DNA of 64,000 nucleotides from Aplectana chamaeleonis (taxonomy: Eukaryota > Nematoda > Chromadorea > Rhabditida > Cosmocercidae), in the NCBI GenBank assembly GCA_029168955.1, contig JAPDOI010000154.1, positions 519,001-583,000 of the forward strand, written 5' to 3'. The notes under the pieces are model-generated. The model saw only the letters and a program-made list of their open reading frames with translations. It was not told the origin of the DNA and did not search any database. Shown in pieces: positions 63,957-64,000 of this stretch (its first letter is position 1; every line of letters starts with the position of its first letter). The translations under genes were made by a program, and so were the position numbers.

Positions 63957-64000
63957 AATTATAAGTGGAGGCGTGGTCGGAAGGTGGTTGGTGTTTGGTG

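Noticed and set aside
1..64000. CRISPR array, bacterial operon, riboswitch or prophage
   Set aside because: Repeats are inverted or irregularly spaced, coding is sparse and spliced, and every large ORF is a eukaryotic transposon protein.

Overview
This window looks like nuclear DNA of a nematode, most likely a strongylid related to hookworms. The evidence is threefold: two secreted-protein genes with very short introns (58-86 bp) using TTTCAG/TTCCAG-type acceptors and possible trans-splice acceptors; a full-length RTE-class retrotransposon and mariner elements of the kind common in hookworms; and a tRNA-derived SINE whose wording matches hookworm SINEs as I remember them. There is no bacterial operon, CRISPR array or virus-like gene set. 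The species assignment is inference. Most of the window is transposon-derived.

The main host content is a tandem pair of paralogous five-exon genes on the + strand: gene A (27,459-43,988) and gene B (48,197-63,911). I assembled both by hand from splice sites. The assembled coding lengths are 477 and 528 nt, both divisible by three. Exons 3 and 4 are identical in length between the genes (124 and 80 nt), and all phases agree. Each encodes a small secreted cysteine-rich protein: a signal peptide, a low-complexity linker (Thr-rich in A, Ser/Asn-rich in B) and an eight-cysteine domain ending in a W...G.TQISAVSCE motif. That ending resembles the nematode C6/DUF281-type extracellular domains.

Region by region. 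1-27.4 kb is a repeat field: a 0.9-kb palindrome, TTAA-flanked MITEs, a hAT transposase remnant (7.1 kb), a decayed mariner (7.7-9.0 kb), hAT-type elements with CAGGG termini (9.1-10.6, 16.0-17.5, 19.1-21.9 kb), LINE fragments (16.8 and 19.7-20.8 kb), a piggyBac-like TTAA element (23.2-24.3 kb), a SINE (24.65 kb) and a 2-kb palindrome (25.1-27.2 kb). 27.5-44.1 kb is gene A. Its introns hold a DNA element, a broken LINE (32.5-35.9 kb), many MITEs, a tRNA-bearing insertion (38.9-39.2 kb) and a second mariner split by a hAT element. 44.1-48.2 kb holds MITEs and a foldback element that carries a possible two-exon gene. 48.2-64 kb is gene B; its 13.3-kb second intron contains a stack of elements nested about five deep, with a nearly intact RTE retrotransposon (51,865-55,140, minus strand) at the core.

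Three patterns stand out. First, the paralogue pair keeps its cysteine domain while the linker exon is completely replaced. Second, elements of the hAT type share one terminal motif, but each carries its own short repeated word array just inside the ends. Third, three elements with TATA...TATA ends and 8-bp target duplications show the same design.
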